Source: Biomphalaria glabrata (taxonomy: Eukaryota; Mollusca; Gastropoda; Planorbidae). Taken from it: DNA of 64,000 nt. Numbering within the stretch: the first letter of the stretch is position 1; every line of letters starts with the position of its first letter. Of the stretch, positions 23,001 to 33,953 are shown in pieces. The position numbers and the translations under genes are program-made. Below the pieces are notes generated by a model, which was not told the origin of the DNA, searched no databases, and saw nothing but the letters and a program-made list of their open reading frames with translations. Location: assembly GCF_947242115.1 (NCBI RefSeq), contig NC_074717.1:39204701-39268700 (forward strand), written 5' to 3'.

Positions 23001-26000
23001 GATACCTCAGATTATGCATTTTGTTGGCTTTCAATACCAGAAATAGTGCTTGGCGGCGGGGCTTCGCCCCGCGCTAGCGCTCCCCAGACCCCTAGTAATG
23101 ACAGGGAATCTACAATTTTATGGAAACAGCTTGACGGCAAATGCGCCAAACGGCACATTAGGTTTTTGAAATAAAACTTTTTAATAGCAGAAAAATGCAC
23201 TGTAGATACCTCAGAATATGCATTTTGTTGGCTTTCAATATCAGAAATAGTGCTTGGCGGCGGGGCTTCGCCCCGCGCTGGGGGAGCTCCTAGCGCTCCC
23301 CCAGACCCCCTTGCTAGTATTGGCGGGGAATCTACAATTTTTCCACTAACTCATGGAAGAACCTATTCTAGGGCACAATAAACGTCTTCCGAAAGAATGA
23401 AGGGCCAGAATGCAATAAAGATTATTTACACACACACATAAATACATATAAAAAAAAAAATTCGCGGGGGGGGGGGGGTCGGGGGGGGGGGGAAATCCCC
23501 CCCAAACCCCCCCCCCCGAAAAAAAATCCTGGCTACGCCCATGGTTCAGACACAATAGTTTCTTTTAACACAATAATTGATTTTTCATTATGGATAATTG
23601 TTTACCTTAATTTAAAATTTGTGGATTTCAAATCGCATAGACTAGATGTAGTGGATTCTTTGTTATCACACAAGCATAGTAATACAATTAATAATTTTTA
23701 AAGTAATACATAAATTCTTAATCCACAGATGTTTTTATTCAAGACTAGGCAATGCACTTTATGCTCCAGAATTCTTTACTAAAGTAAATAGTCTTTGTTA
23801 TTTAACTTCAAGTCTATGCCTACTTAAATTATATTTATAATAAACAGGTAGTTCTTTGAGGGGTAGAAAGAAAACTTGCATTAACTTTCTTGAACTTTGG
23901 GTTACAGGATGAAACTTTCAGTTGTTTCTTGTTATTTTTTTAAGCTGATATAAATATTTTATTTTTCTTTAAAAAAAAAAGTGAGTAGGAAAAAAAAAGT
24001 CTAAGAGCCAATTCTTTATATTAGCCTTTTTTTTTATAAGTTAAAAGAAAACATCTTTAGTTTTATGGCAATGTTGTTTTTTTTCTAGAAGTTTTGCAAC
24101 TTTTTTTCTTTTGTAGGATCTACCAAAAGACATGCATTTAGATGGTGAGCTCTTTGGTGGGCGGGGACAGTTTCAGTCTACTATCAGCATAGTCAAGACA
24201 CCACAAAGTCCAAAATGGAATGACATTAAATATTGTGTATGTAGGGTCTTCTGTTTTTGTGGCCTTTACATCATCTGCCCTATAGACCACAAGGTCTGAA
24301 AGGAGAACTTTACTTTTTTTTTTTAATTTATGTAGGCGCTTAAATCTAATACCGGTATTAAGACAAATGGAATAATATAGTGTCATCACTAGAAACACAG
24401 ATTTAGTTAATCAACGTGTGTTTATTTCCCAATTTTTTTTTCAAACAAATAGTTATTGATTACAATAAGTATAAAATATTCCTCTTATATATGTTTAAAA
24501 TGTTTTACATGTTTTGGATGTTCCTTCAGAGTTGAAGATAGTTTACTTCCTAGTTTAAACCTCCCGCAGAATGACGGGGGATGGGAGCGGGCAGGGTTTG
24601 AACCCGGGACCATCGATAAATCCGAACGACAGTCCAGCGTGCAAACCGCACAACCAGGCAGCCATCCGTCATTACATGTACACTTTATTGCTGGCATTGG
24701 GTCTTTCCCCATGTGCATCTTGTTTACTAAAGTTAATGTCACTTACTTGGTTCACAGAAATGAAGATTATAAATATTTATCATTATCATCTTTTAGTATT
24801 TCCATTTTAAAAGTCTGAATGTTTGTTTATAATTATCTTTTACTAAACATCAAACTGATTTCCATCTTTTAGAATTAAAACATTTTAAAGATTAATGTCC
24901 AGTGTTGTCTTACTTTATGAATTCATAATTGTTCTATTTATATTTCAAGGTCTTTGATTCCCCTAGTATGGGCAAAGAAGTGTTTGAAACAAGAATGCAA
25001 CGGATAAAAGAGTATTTTGAAAATGTCAAGTTAGTACTGTTTGTGTAATATTTCATTTCTGCAAAGTTGTGGTTGCTGAGCACCTTAAGGCAGAACAGAA
25101 ATCTTCTCCCAGATACCCACTCATTCCACTGATCCACAAAAAAATTGGACCATTGCTCACTGAGGATGCTAAAAGCATGAATCAATTTTAAAAAAAAAGT
25201 AGAAATGTTATTTTAGTTAATTTCTTTTTTAAATGCAAAATACAAACACTTTGCAATTACTGGGCTACTTGAAAATTTGACTCTCTTTTTATACATTTTA
25301 TTGAAAGGGGGGGGAGTAATAAAGCTGTTTATGTAAATTATGGGAACTGTAAAAGTAGTAAGTAAATTTCCCCTCTTAAACCTTGTGATCTATGGGGCAG
25401 ATGATGTAAACTTCATCTGTTCCTATGGCTCATGGTTAACAAGACCAGGTCACGTGGCCAACACAATGACCAACCGCCTTTACTTTTCCACAACTAATGT
25501 TAGTTACCCATTACAGCAGGGTGGACTCAGAGGCGTCCTAAGGATCCTTAAAGTAACAATCCCAGTCTTCACCAGGATTCAAACCTGGGACTCCATTTGG
25601 AAGCCAAGTGCTTTACCTCTCAGCCAGCTTGCCTCCATGGGTACTGTGTGGGGTGGAAAATCCAAGTGATTGAAGCATCAAAATGGATGATGATTTTAAA
25701 AGAAAGATTTTAAAGAAATAATAAAGGAAAGGAAATAAACAACACAACTGATTCATAGTTTTCTATTTTCTTTTAGGCATTCAATTTGCTCTTTGGCTAA
25801 CAAAATAATTGCCTACATCAAATCTTTATGTAAACACCTGCTCATTTCTTGTCATTTCATTTTTAGTACAGTGTTAGGTTAATGGCTAATTCCAAAGGAA
25901 GAAATTAGTGTAACTCATAAAAATAATAAAGATTTCTAAATTGAATATAACATTTTAGCTAGCAACATTAAAAGAAAAAACTTTTTGCATGCATCAGTTA

Positions 26001-28195
26001 ATATTAAATGTATTGTTAAATTATTCAGCATTTTAATTATGATGCATTCATTTTTTATTGTGAGAGAGTTTGGCCTAGGACTAAATGACCAGCCACTATT
26101 TTTTTTCATTTTCATTGGGTGGTGGGCATTTAGCAAGTGCTAAATTTAGACAGCTTATCAATGTAGAGTATCATGTGGATATTGCAACACAATTTATTTT
26201 AAAAAAAACAACACTTTATTAGCTGTACTGATAAACCATACTTCAGAGAGATATTCTTATGATGATGGAGTGTGGTGGCTGAGTAGTAAAGCGCTTGGCT
26301 TCTGAGCCAAAGGGTTTCAGGTTTGAATCATGATGGAGACTGGAATTTTGAATTCAAATTTAATGGGCATGATACATGTCACAAGTTGGGGAAAAGTAAA
26401 AGAAGTTGGTTATTGTGCTACAGAAACAGATGATCATTACATCATCATCCCCACAGATTGCAAGATCTGAAAGTAGTATTTTTATTTTTTTTATTTTGAT
26501 GATCTTGGTAGAAGAGGAAAAGAAGGTAACATGTAAGTCATGACCCTGATTTCAAACTCTCACTACAGTGCTAGAGAAAATTAAAGGACAGTGTATACAT
26601 TTTCAAGTTATATTAGGTGGTTTGTTTATTCATTTGCTTTTTATATATATTTATCATTTCAGTCCATCACATGCAGTGTTTGTTGAGCAGACAAAATGTA
26701 GAAGTAAAGAACATTTAGAGGAAGAAATGGTCAGACTTCTAAACATTGGGGCCGAAGGAATCATGCTCCGAAAGCCTAATTCAATTTATAGACCTTGTAG
26801 ATCAATAACTTTACTTAAATATAAGAAATTCTATTATGCTGAGGTTAGTTAGTTATTATTAACATGACACTGCTTCCTAACAAAACCAGATTCCTCAAAA
26901 TATGAATGCATGATATTTGTTACACAAAAATGTATTATGATTCACATCTAAAATATTTTCCATACCCATCTCTACTTCTACAGGCTGTTGTGATAAAACA
27001 CGTCAAATCTAATCGTTACACCTGTCGCGCTTTGAAATGTCGTATGGCTTGTGGGATACAATTCTACTTGGGGTCAGTGTTGAATGTCATTTGTTTGTAC
27101 GACAAACATAAGCAACAAGCAAAAAAATCCTTTTTAAAAAAAACAAAAACACTTATAAATATATCACTAATAAATGTAGAAGTTATTTACCTTATTTGAT
27201 ATCAAATAAATAATTGACTAATTGGTTCATTATTCAATTGATGTTGGTTAGTATCAAACTAAATAATTAATTTCTAATAATTCATTTATTTACTGGTTAA
27301 TTTTTTAAATTGATCCCTGTTTTGTCCATGCCAATGAATAATTGTGCAAAGTTTCAACCTGATTCAAGATTGGGTGTGGGAAAAATAGTGTGCACAACCT
27401 TTTTACCATATAGACACATAGAATAAGCTTTGTCTGAAAAAAAATTTAAAGTGCCATGTTGCTAGTGTCTTTAAAAGCTGTAAAATTTAACATTTTGGAT
27501 GGCTGCCTGGTCGTGCGGTTTGCACGCTGGACTGTCGTTCAGATTTATCGATGGTCCCGGGTTCAAACCCTGCCCGCTCCCATCCCCCGTCGTCCTGCGG
27601 GAGGTTTGGACTAGGAAGTAATTATCTTCAACTCTGAAGGAACATCCGAAACATGTAAAACAAACAAACAAACAAACATTTTCAACTTTAACTGGTTGAA
27701 TTCATTTTTCAGACTCACCTACAATTACTTACATAGCAAGTTCATGAGGCATCCCCCAAAGATTGGAACGATAATCACTTACAAGTTCCAAGAGCTTTTT
27801 GTAAGTGGTTGCCCCAGATTCGCAACATTTGTGGGTATGTTGTTTTCTTTATTATGTATGTATATTTCTTTTATACGGTATGTTTAAAATACTGTTGACA
27901 TATTTAAGAATTAAAATGTTTGAGCTACACGAAATGAAATAGACAAGCCATTTAGAAATCTTAAGACTAGATAGATTAGGTCTCATTATTATTTAAAGAA
28001 TATCAGTTATTGCGTTTTCATAATCTGAAACATAATTGATCTTTTAAAATTGTTTTCTACATAGGACCTAATAGTTTATACTAAGTTCAATCTTATTTTT
28101 TAAAATATATTTCTGTTCTTGTAGGTGTATGCAAAGACAAAACTAAGCCTAGAGATGCTCAAATTAGACAAGTCCTGAATGAAGAGGAAGTCTAA
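20052..28195 (+). CDS. LigE/LigB-type ATP-dependent DNA ligase, multi-exon
   Basis: Supported exons: 20957-21025, 23729-23783, 24117-24236, 24950-25029, 26663-26843, 26984-27072, 27713-27834 and 28125-28195, all with GT-AG borders and matching phases. The first two are less certain: 20052-20111 (acidic, EDVKEDDQRIAQ) and either 20741-20795 or 20688-20795. Nucleotidyltransferase motifs in order: motif I WWMSEKLDGVRAFW with the adenylated lysine; FYSRLGNALYAPEFF; motif III LDGELFGGRGQF; motif IIIa VFDSP; motif IV AEGIMLRKP; motif V LLKYKKFYYAE. An OB fold follows with GTIITYKFQEL and PRFATFVGV. This motif set is that of the small LigE/LigB ligases best known from bacteria and of kinetoplastid-type relatives, not of the LIG1/3/4 family. 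The enzyme seals nicked DNA through a ligase-AMP intermediate. About 300 residues are visible, close to a minimal core, and the true start lies upstream or is unseen. Introns hold a hAT element and several SINEs. The cellular compartment is not evident. Confidence 0.88.
20580..20643 (-). mobile_element. SINE-B head fragment in ligase intron
   Basis: GCTTGGTTCAGAAGACAAAT and CACTCAGCCACCACTTTCCC match the SINE-B head in reverse. This explains why the open frame at 20465-20647 is not a real exon. Confidence 0.6.
21520..22480. repeat. Diverged array of GGGGTTTTGAGTTTAAACCCC units
   Basis: Units centred on GGGGTTTTGAGTTTAAACCC recur at least eight times, later ones spaced by GAAG-TAAAAA-TACCTCTTCAATAT and AAAGCAAATTACGCACT. 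Each centre is itself a near-palindrome. The array lies inside the hAT-type element. Confidence 0.8.
22880..23340. repeat. Two-copy direct repeat (about 190-230 bp) with GC hairpin
   Basis: Both copies carry GGAAACAGCTTGACG, AATGCACTGTAGATACCTCA, GCATTTTGTTGGCTTTCAAT and the hairpin GGCGGGGCTTCGCCCCGC. Relatives of this sequence recur at 32270-32440 and, partly, at 14750-14800. Confidence 0.82.
24245..24318 (+). mobile_element. SINE-B tail fragment just after a ligase splice donor
   Basis: GTGGCCTTTACATCATCTGC and CCTATAGACCACAAGGTCTG match the SINE-B tail. It begins within about 10 bases of the donor at 24237. Confidence 0.75.
24495..24667 (-). mobile_element. SINE-A copy in ligase intron
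   Basis: Full-length minus copy from the TAAAATGTTTTACATG end to GCAGCCATCC, with B-box complement GGGTTTGAACCC. Open frames here on both strands are SINE artefacts. Confidence 0.88.
25077..25178 (+). mobile_element. SINE-C tail fragment
   Basis: TGAGCACCTTAAGGCAGAAC, CTTCTCCCAGATACCCACTC and the TGGACCATTGCTCACTGAGG segment match the 3' half of SINE-C. Confidence 0.7.
25355..25637 (-). mobile_element. SINE-B copy, near full length
   Basis: The most complete SINE-B of the window, from CCTTGTGATCTATGGGGCAG to CTCTCAGCCAGCTTGCC, with GATTCAAACCTGGGAC at the B box. It lies in a ligase intron. Confidence 0.85.
26270..26480 (+). mobile_element. SINE-B copy
   Basis: Plus orientation: GTGGTGGCTGAGTAGTAAAG and CGCTTGGCTTCTGAGCC at the head, the GTTTGAATCATG B box, and TGGGGAAAAGTAAAAG in the body. 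Confidence 0.82.
27497..27677 (+). mobile_element. SINE-A copy, 36 bases before a ligase exon
   Basis: Full-length plus copy beginning GGATGGCTGCCTGGTCGTGC and ending in a CAAACAAACAAAC tail. The last-but-one ligase exon starts at 27713, so the SINE tail sits close to the branch-site region of that intron. Confidence 0.9.
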
Positions 28196-28271
28196 ACCCC
28201 TGAACACTTTACTTGGTTTTCTTTCACTTTATTATGTCTAGATCTATATATGAACGTTTTTTAATCATGAA

Positions 28272-28277
28272 AATAAA
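28272..28277 (+). terminator. Polyadenylation signal of the ligase gene
   Basis: AATAAA lies about 77 bases after the ligase stop codon, in an AT-rich 3' UTR. Confidence 0.6.
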
Positions 28278-28299
28278 GAGAATTATTATTTTTTTAACT

Positions 28300-29150
28300 G
28301 TGTCTAAGTTGTATGCGCTATGATGATTATTCATTCGTACTTGTCCATATATGTCAAGTTTGATAAATGCAGCTAAAATTGAACACTTGCGAAAATGTAA
28401 TTGTACAATGCATTCATCAATACTTGTCTAACAGAATGGTATGGGCAAGCGGTTGTACATTAAAACAAGTAAATCAGATATAATTGTTTAGATCATATAG
28501 AAAACTAAACATTTATATTTTGCCATTAAAAAAAAAAGGAAGAAACAATAGGTAAGTACTGGGGTATGTTGATTAAACCCATAAAATTCACTTAAGCTTA
28601 TGCTCTAGCTATCTTCTTCCTCGTTCTCGGAGATGAGCTGCACAGTGGTTTAGTTTTCTTTTTATATGGGTGTTTTTTCAGCCAGTGTCTTGCTGAGGCT
28701 TCTTGATAAAGAAGGCAGTATTCTCTGGTGACACCACAAATTCCAATTTTTAGCTAGCATGCAATAACAGTATGTGCAAAATTTTATCTGGGAAATAAAT
28801 GACTAATCTCTTTAATTCTAACCAACCACCACCTTTTTCTTAAATTTCCATACATGAAGAAAGAGTAAGATAAGATTATGAATTATTGAAAAAAAAAGCC
28901 AGAATAATTATTAATATTAAGATGATTAATACGATTAATTATTAAACGTGGTTCATTGTCAAGCTGAGTGATCAAACTCTTGCCTTCCAAGTCCAGTTGT
29001 CTTGGGTTCAACTCCTGGCGAAGATGGCTTAGATGCTCTTGAGTAGGCCTACTTCAGTCAACTATAATGTGAACTTAACCATAGATGAGGAAAGTAAAAG
29101 TTTTTGCTGGTCACAAGATAACTTCATTTAGCCTACCATCGGATATAGAA
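28300..29150. other. Intergenic DNA with a possible tRNA-SINE relic
   Basis: Mostly unrecognised AT-rich DNA. At 28960-29105 a stretch with GCTGAGTGATCAAACTCTTG and GGGTTCAACTCCTGGCGAAG has A- and B-box-like spacing and resembles a decayed SINE-B head. Confidence 0.45.
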
Positions 29151-29152
29151 AC

Positions 29153-29281
29153 CAGTGCCGTATTGGACTTTAAAAGGCCCTAAGTTATTTGAGATATGGG
29201 GCCCTTTGTTTTATAAGTTTGTAAAATATATGTCATTGCAATATTTCTAAACAATGTTGCCTATAGATAAATCCAGCCCTG
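29153..29281. mobile_element. hAT-type MITE, 129 bp
   Basis: The left end CAGTGCCGTATTGGAC and right end AAATCCAGCCCTG are imperfect inverted ends, flanked by a perfect 8-bp duplication ATAGAAAC (29145-29152 and 29282-29289). It is non-coding. Confidence 0.82.
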
Positions 29282-29450
29282 ATAGAAACCGATGCACAAA
29301 TTTCATTTTTAAGAAGTCTAAAATCATGTAGGCCTATAATAGTTTTGTATAATTCACCTAGAGCTGGCATGTCAAATTCATTAAGGAGTATGGGCCACAT
29401 AAGAAACTTTTTATACTATGGCCTGAGGGGCCGCAGCCAAAAAATCAGTT

Positions 29451-29588
29451 GGAAAGCATAGCCTACTAGTTTTATGTAGGCCTAAATTAGAAACAATACA
29501 AAAGAATACAAAACTTAACGGAAAGCATAGCCTACTAGTTTTATGTAGGCCTAAATTAGAAACAATACAAAAGAATACAAAACTTAAC
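29451..29588. repeat. Perfect 69-bp tandem duplication
   Basis: Two identical adjacent 69-bp copies, each holding GCCTACTAGTTTTATGTAGGC, an inverted repeat able to form a small hairpin. Confidence 0.93.
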
Positions 29589-29624
29589 GGAATACCTGTT
29601 CCTTAGTTAGCTAAATTTGTCAAA

Positions 29625-30510
29625 GCTTTTGGAGCGCATCGTGTTAGCGCAAATTCTTTCTCATCTTGAACAGTAGGCCTACTGTCTCTTGGAAGAATTT
29701 CTATCTGCATATAGGAAGTGCCGAAGCACAGAGACAGCAGTGGTCAGGGTACTAAACGACTTACTTCACAATTCCGACATAGGCCACATATCAATTCTTT
29801 CAATGCTGGAATTGTCCGCAGCCTTTGATACGCTAGACCATGGAATTATGATGGCCAGATTCTCTGCCTCTTTTGGTTTAGCAGGAATCGTCCTAAAATG
29901 GCTTGGATCCTACCTGACTGAACGCACCCAAAGTGTCGTTGTTAACGGAACAGAATCAACAAGCTTACTCTTGAAGTACGGGGTACCCCAGGGATCAGTT
30001 CTAGGCCCGGTACTGTTCACTATATGTATACATATCCACTCAGCTGTGTCATACGGCCAACCGGCATCCTATACCATTTCTTTGCCGATGACTCAGTTAT
30101 ACGATTCCTCAGTAGCCTACCCTCAGAGGTGTCGCATCTGGCAGAGAAAATCAGTAGTCCGTTGCAAGGGTGAGCGATTGGATGGTGGAAAATAAGCTCA
30201 AGATGAACGAATATTAAGACAGAAATAATTAACATTGGCACTCAGAACAACGTCTCAAACGTTGAAAGCACAGATTCTCTTTTTATCACGAACTGCCAGC
30301 TTCCTTATGTCCATGTAGTGCGGAATCTTGGAGTTTTCTTCGACTCAACACTATCTTTCGACCCACACATAAGTCAGCTGTGCAAGGGTCTTTATCTGCA
30401 GCTGCGTAGATTAGGCCAGATCCGACCATATTTAACAACGGAGTCAAAAAAAACGCTAGCTGTGGCATTCATACTCTCCCGCCTTGACTACTCTCATTTT
30501 AAGTAGCTTG
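29625..30510 (+). mobile_element. CR1/Jockey-type LINE reverse-transcriptase fragment
   Basis: Reads FLSAYRKCRSTETAVVRVLND, LSAAFDTLDHGIM (RT block with catalytic Asp), YGVPQGSVLGPVLF and, in a shifted frame, FADDSVIRFLS with the catalytic Asp pair. It then reads RNLGVFFDSTLSFDPHI and LSRLDYSH. At least two frameshifts break it. It differs from the LINE whose tails lie at 615 and 19138. Confidence 0.85.
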
Positions 30511-30649
30511 TCATCTATTATTTTGCAGCGTAATAATTTAACATTATTTTGATAATTTTTTAGGTGGCCAAGCGGGCCGCATGCAAAATTGTCGCGGGCC
30601 GCATGCGGCTTGAACACCTTGTTTGACATGCCTGGTCTAGAGGCTATAG

Positions 30650-31340
30650 AGTTCTATTGGCTTTAACGATAAACTTTCCTGATGAATTGTATTTCTTAAA
30701 TAATATGTTTTCATTTTAAATACTCTTGAAAAACTACTTTCATTGGAGGTTGTAATTACCGGTAGTTTCATCGAAACTTACACGACAATGCAAATTTGTG
30801 TGTAAACCTCCTTTAATGTAGGCCTATTTTTCATTAATTTATTAGACTAGCTGGTTAACATTTTGAATGACATTGGATAACTCTTCATAAGATTCCAAAG
30901 GTTTTGAAGTTACTACTTCCATTCACTATTTCCTCTTTTTGAATACTTTTAGTTTTCTATTAATTAACTCTTCCTGCCATTTTTGCACCATTGTATAATC
31001 GTTGGACACAACAGTTATGAAAATTTACTTGGGGGAGCTACCATCTTCTACCAAGCGCGCCCCCAGGTGTCGGATAGGGGAAGAACTCTTAGATATAAAG
31101 GTTAGCTGTGAATACCATATAAACAGCCACAGACCAACTGGTTTGCAGTCATGGAGGATGAGGTGGAGTATTCCAGTGGTTAGAATATTTACTAAGAACA
31201 TCTTAGAAATCCAGGGAAATGAATTGCAAAAAAAGCGAGTATAGTGCATTCTAACTCTAATATAACCCCGCCATATATATATATATATATAATATTTATA
31301 TGTAGGCTATATATGTGTGTATTTGTGTGAACATAATTAA
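30650..31340. other. Intergenic DNA, nothing firmly recognised
   Basis: Contains TA microsatellite runs near 31275. An 80-codon frame at 31002-31244 has no recognisable domain. Confidence 0.5.
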
Positions 31341-31344
31341 TCTT

Positions 31345-32460
31345 TATTACATTCTGACCCTTCATTCATTCGGAAGACGTTTATTGTACCCTAGAAAAGG
31401 TTCTTCATGGAGTTAATCTGTCACAACCTTACTAAGGGATCGACTCCCAGACGTCCCAGTTCAAATTTCCTTGATTGAGACCCTATCTCTATAGCCGACT
31501 CATGAAATAATAATTATTAATATAATTATAGCTTTTACATAGCGCTACTTTCATGCTTTCTATATTTCGTTGATCCGCATATTTAGTTTCATAAATATCA
31601 TTGGAATGTTGTTGTTTTTTTTTTGTTTGTTTAATTGCTTTTGTAAAGCGCACCTTTCATACCTATAGCATGCTCAGAGCGCTATGGTCCAATCTCATTT
31701 GTGGACCCGTGGGAGGAGGGGGTATCTGGGAGAAGATTTTCCGTGCTGCCTGTAGGCGCTCAGTAAACACAACTCTGCTCGAGTCGGGTGTCGAACCTCT
31801 AGCCCCCTTCATAGGTAGCCAGGACGAGCGTACTTAGCCTCTCGACCACGCTTCCCAAATCCGTCTTAGCCATCTTTGACTTGTTGAGCCACATTTAGCC
31901 TTTTTTTCCATTTCGGCACTTTATTAACGGAGCCTAGCGACTGGTAGAAATTTGTAACCTCTCTTGGCTTCGCTCTTATAATTCGGTGAATGTAGTTTGC
32001 TTTAGATTTTATATCGAAAAGGGAAGTGGAGGTAAACTAAAAATTCTCTGGGTTTTTTTTTTATAACAAATTAAAAATTTCCATAGCTACGCTCAAAGTT
32101 CGGCCTAGGATTTCCTTGATCGAGACCCGATCTCTATAACTGACTTCTAAAATCCGTCTTAGCCATCTTGTTGAGCCACATTTAGTCTTTTTCATTTTCG
32201 AAAGATGACTATTCACTGCACTTTATTAATTGAATTAATGGCAGATTGAGGAAGCAGTTTACCGCCCAATGCGCCGAACGACGCGGGAGGATCTAAGGCA
32301 GTAAGCATAACATAATTTTTTTTAAATAAAACTTTTAGTAGCAGAATAATGCACTGTAGATACCTCAGACTATCCATTTTGTTTGCGTTCAATACCGGAA
32401 ATAGTTGTTGTTTTTTTTGGGCCCCCCCCCCCCCCCCCCGTATCCGCCAGTGATTTATAC
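31345..32460 (-). mobile_element. Composite repeat related to the interior of the 21.4-23.5-kb hAT element
   Basis: 31350-31500 is the reverse complement of parts of 22640-22730 and 23350-23430 (TTCGGAAGACGTTTATTGT, CCTTGATTGAGACCC, GATCGACTCCCAGACG). 32090-32440 repeats the CCGTCTTAGCCATCTTG, GCACTGTAGATACCTCAG and CCGGAAATAG segments. A SINE-C copy lies between the two parts. Confidence 0.65.
31525..31855 (-). mobile_element. SINE-C copy inserted in a composite repeat
   Basis: Minus copy with TAGCGCTACTTTCATGC at its tail, AGCGCTATGGTCCAATCTCA, TGTAGGCGCTCAGTAAACAC and GTCGGGTGTCGAACCTC. The tail part seems partly duplicated (31535 and 31648). Confidence 0.78.
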
Positions 32461-32469
32461 GTACTTGAA

Positions 32470-33125
32470 TTAAATTTCTTTCTGAAAGATAAATCTACAA
32501 TTTTTATTAATTCAGTATTTTGTAAATATTCCTTTAAAATGTTGAACTTTATATGAATTGAAACATTTTATATGTTTTAAAACATTATTAGTAAAAAGAA
32601 AGTGTAGCCTACGTTTAATGCAAACACTATATTTGACCTTAATAATTTTAAATTAAGTAGTACTTTATTTAATTAAAATAGTTGACAGCATTTCCAACAG
32701 TTATCTACCTTTAAACTCTATATCTACGTAGTACAACGTCATTGGTTTTTATAAGAAGAAAATTTTACATTTTATTTGATTTTTTTTTCAGTGAATAGTC
32801 CAAATGGCATAATATTACTAAAATGTATTATTATCTAATCATTACAAAAATTTTAAAAGAAAAAAATATTTTTTTTAATTTATTGTAATAAAATTTAGAT
32901 TTCTGAAACGTTGTACACTTCTGTTGCAAACCGGTATTACTGTAAATATTTTATTTATATAAATAGAAAAAGCAAACCATCTGTTGTTCTTTTAATCAGT
33001 AAATTAGCAGGGCCTATCACATGACCTTATTTGAAACGAAGAATTTAATTCATAGAAATAAGAAAAAATTAATCTGAGCTAAATTCCACATGGAAGTCCG
33101 GAAGGCGATTGGTACATTATATTTT
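32470..33125. other. AT-rich intergenic DNA, nothing seen
   Basis: Very AT-rich sequence with no open frame, exon or repeat that I recognise. Confidence 0.55.
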
Positions 33126-33129
33126 GGGA

Positions 33130-33301
33130 TTCTTAGCGCGCCCCTTGGTCCACCCAACCCTAACGGGTGTTAGACCCTAGTTGTGGTAAGTAAAAGGCGG
33201 CTGTCGTTGTGCTGCTCGTTAACCATTGGCCAAAGAAGCAAATGACCTTCACGTCATCTGCCCTATAGATCGAAATTGTCTGAAAGGGAAATTTTACTTT
33301 A
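33130..33301 (+). mobile_element. SINE-B copy, 3' part
   Basis: CACCCAACCCTAACGGGTG, GTAAGTAAAAGGCGGCTGTC and ACGTCATCTGCCCTATAGAT match the SINE-B body and tail. The pol III head is missing. Confidence 0.75.
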
Positions 33302-33953
33302 CTCACTGCTTTCTCAATACCTTGGAAACCGAGCTTGACTGTCCGCATCTTAGAGCTAGCTACACACACAACAGAGCACCAAGTCCACTTCTTTAACGGT
33401 AATTTAATATACTTACGTTCAGTAAAACCAATGCTATCAAGATTATTTCATGTTTTAGCAAAGCCTCTATGTATTTCGACCTAAGTCTGTATCTTTGTCG
33501 CCTTATGGCGTTGAGTCTGTTCATTCATAAATGCTGTCATCATGACGTTGGTGAATCTCTTAGTGCTTGCGAGAAAACATTCCAATTTTACTTTTTTTTT
33601 ATGCACAGGATTCTAGCAATAGTTGCTTTTTAACTCATTTATTTTCTGCTCCTTCTTTTCGATTATTTTGCATTTCGATTCCAATCAACACATTTATGCA
33701 CTGTTCATGGTAGACCTAAAAATTAAAACTTGTGAAGGACCTCGTAGAGGGGCCAACTCGAGATCATGCGACTACTCCACCAAACCAATAAGAATTCGTA
33801 TGTGACTGGACATGTCATCTATAGGGCTTGAAACGTTGCTGGTCTCCTCATAGATTCATCCTAATATATTCATACTTACGTCGATCTCTAGGTTTCTTGT
33901 TTATTGTGTATAAGGAATTGACTGACGTCTATTAGAAGCACTATTTACGGATG

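Larger units (their letters stand above)
21360..23543. mobile_element. hAT-type TIR element, 2.18 kb, non-coding, in ligase intron
   Basis: The ends are CATGGGCGTAGCCAGG and CCTGGCTACGCCCATG, perfect 16-bp inverted repeats flanked by a perfect 8-bp duplication GTTCAGAC (21352-21359 and 23544-23551). Inside are G/C-homopolymer runs next to each end, a diverged array of AAGGGGTTTTGAGTTTAAAC-type units with about 60-120-bp spacing (21520-22480), a LINE-like piece (RERRMRFAGHVLR, about 22720-22780) and a two-copy direct repeat. No transposase is seen, so it was moved in trans. Confidence 0.88.
29364..30636. mobile_element. TIR element (hAT-like) interrupted by a LINE
   Basis: The left end CTGGCATGTCAAATTCATT and the right end, which reads CCAGGCATGTCAAACAAGG in reverse complement, are inverted. 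CTAGAG flanks both (29358-29363 and 30637-30642). GGGCCGCATGC-type subterminal sequence is present on both sides. A LINE piece fills the middle. Confidence 0.65.

Noticed and set aside
24456-24818. Open frames on both strands with WERAGFEPGT-like sequence
   Set aside because: These read through a SINE-A copy. The same peptide recurs wherever SINE-A lies (27471, 37594, 57439).
26568-26662. Extra ligase exon starting at the CTACAG near 26566
   Set aside because: Its frame does not fit the preceding phase without a stop, while a direct join from 25029 to 26663 is in phase and keeps the family motif order.
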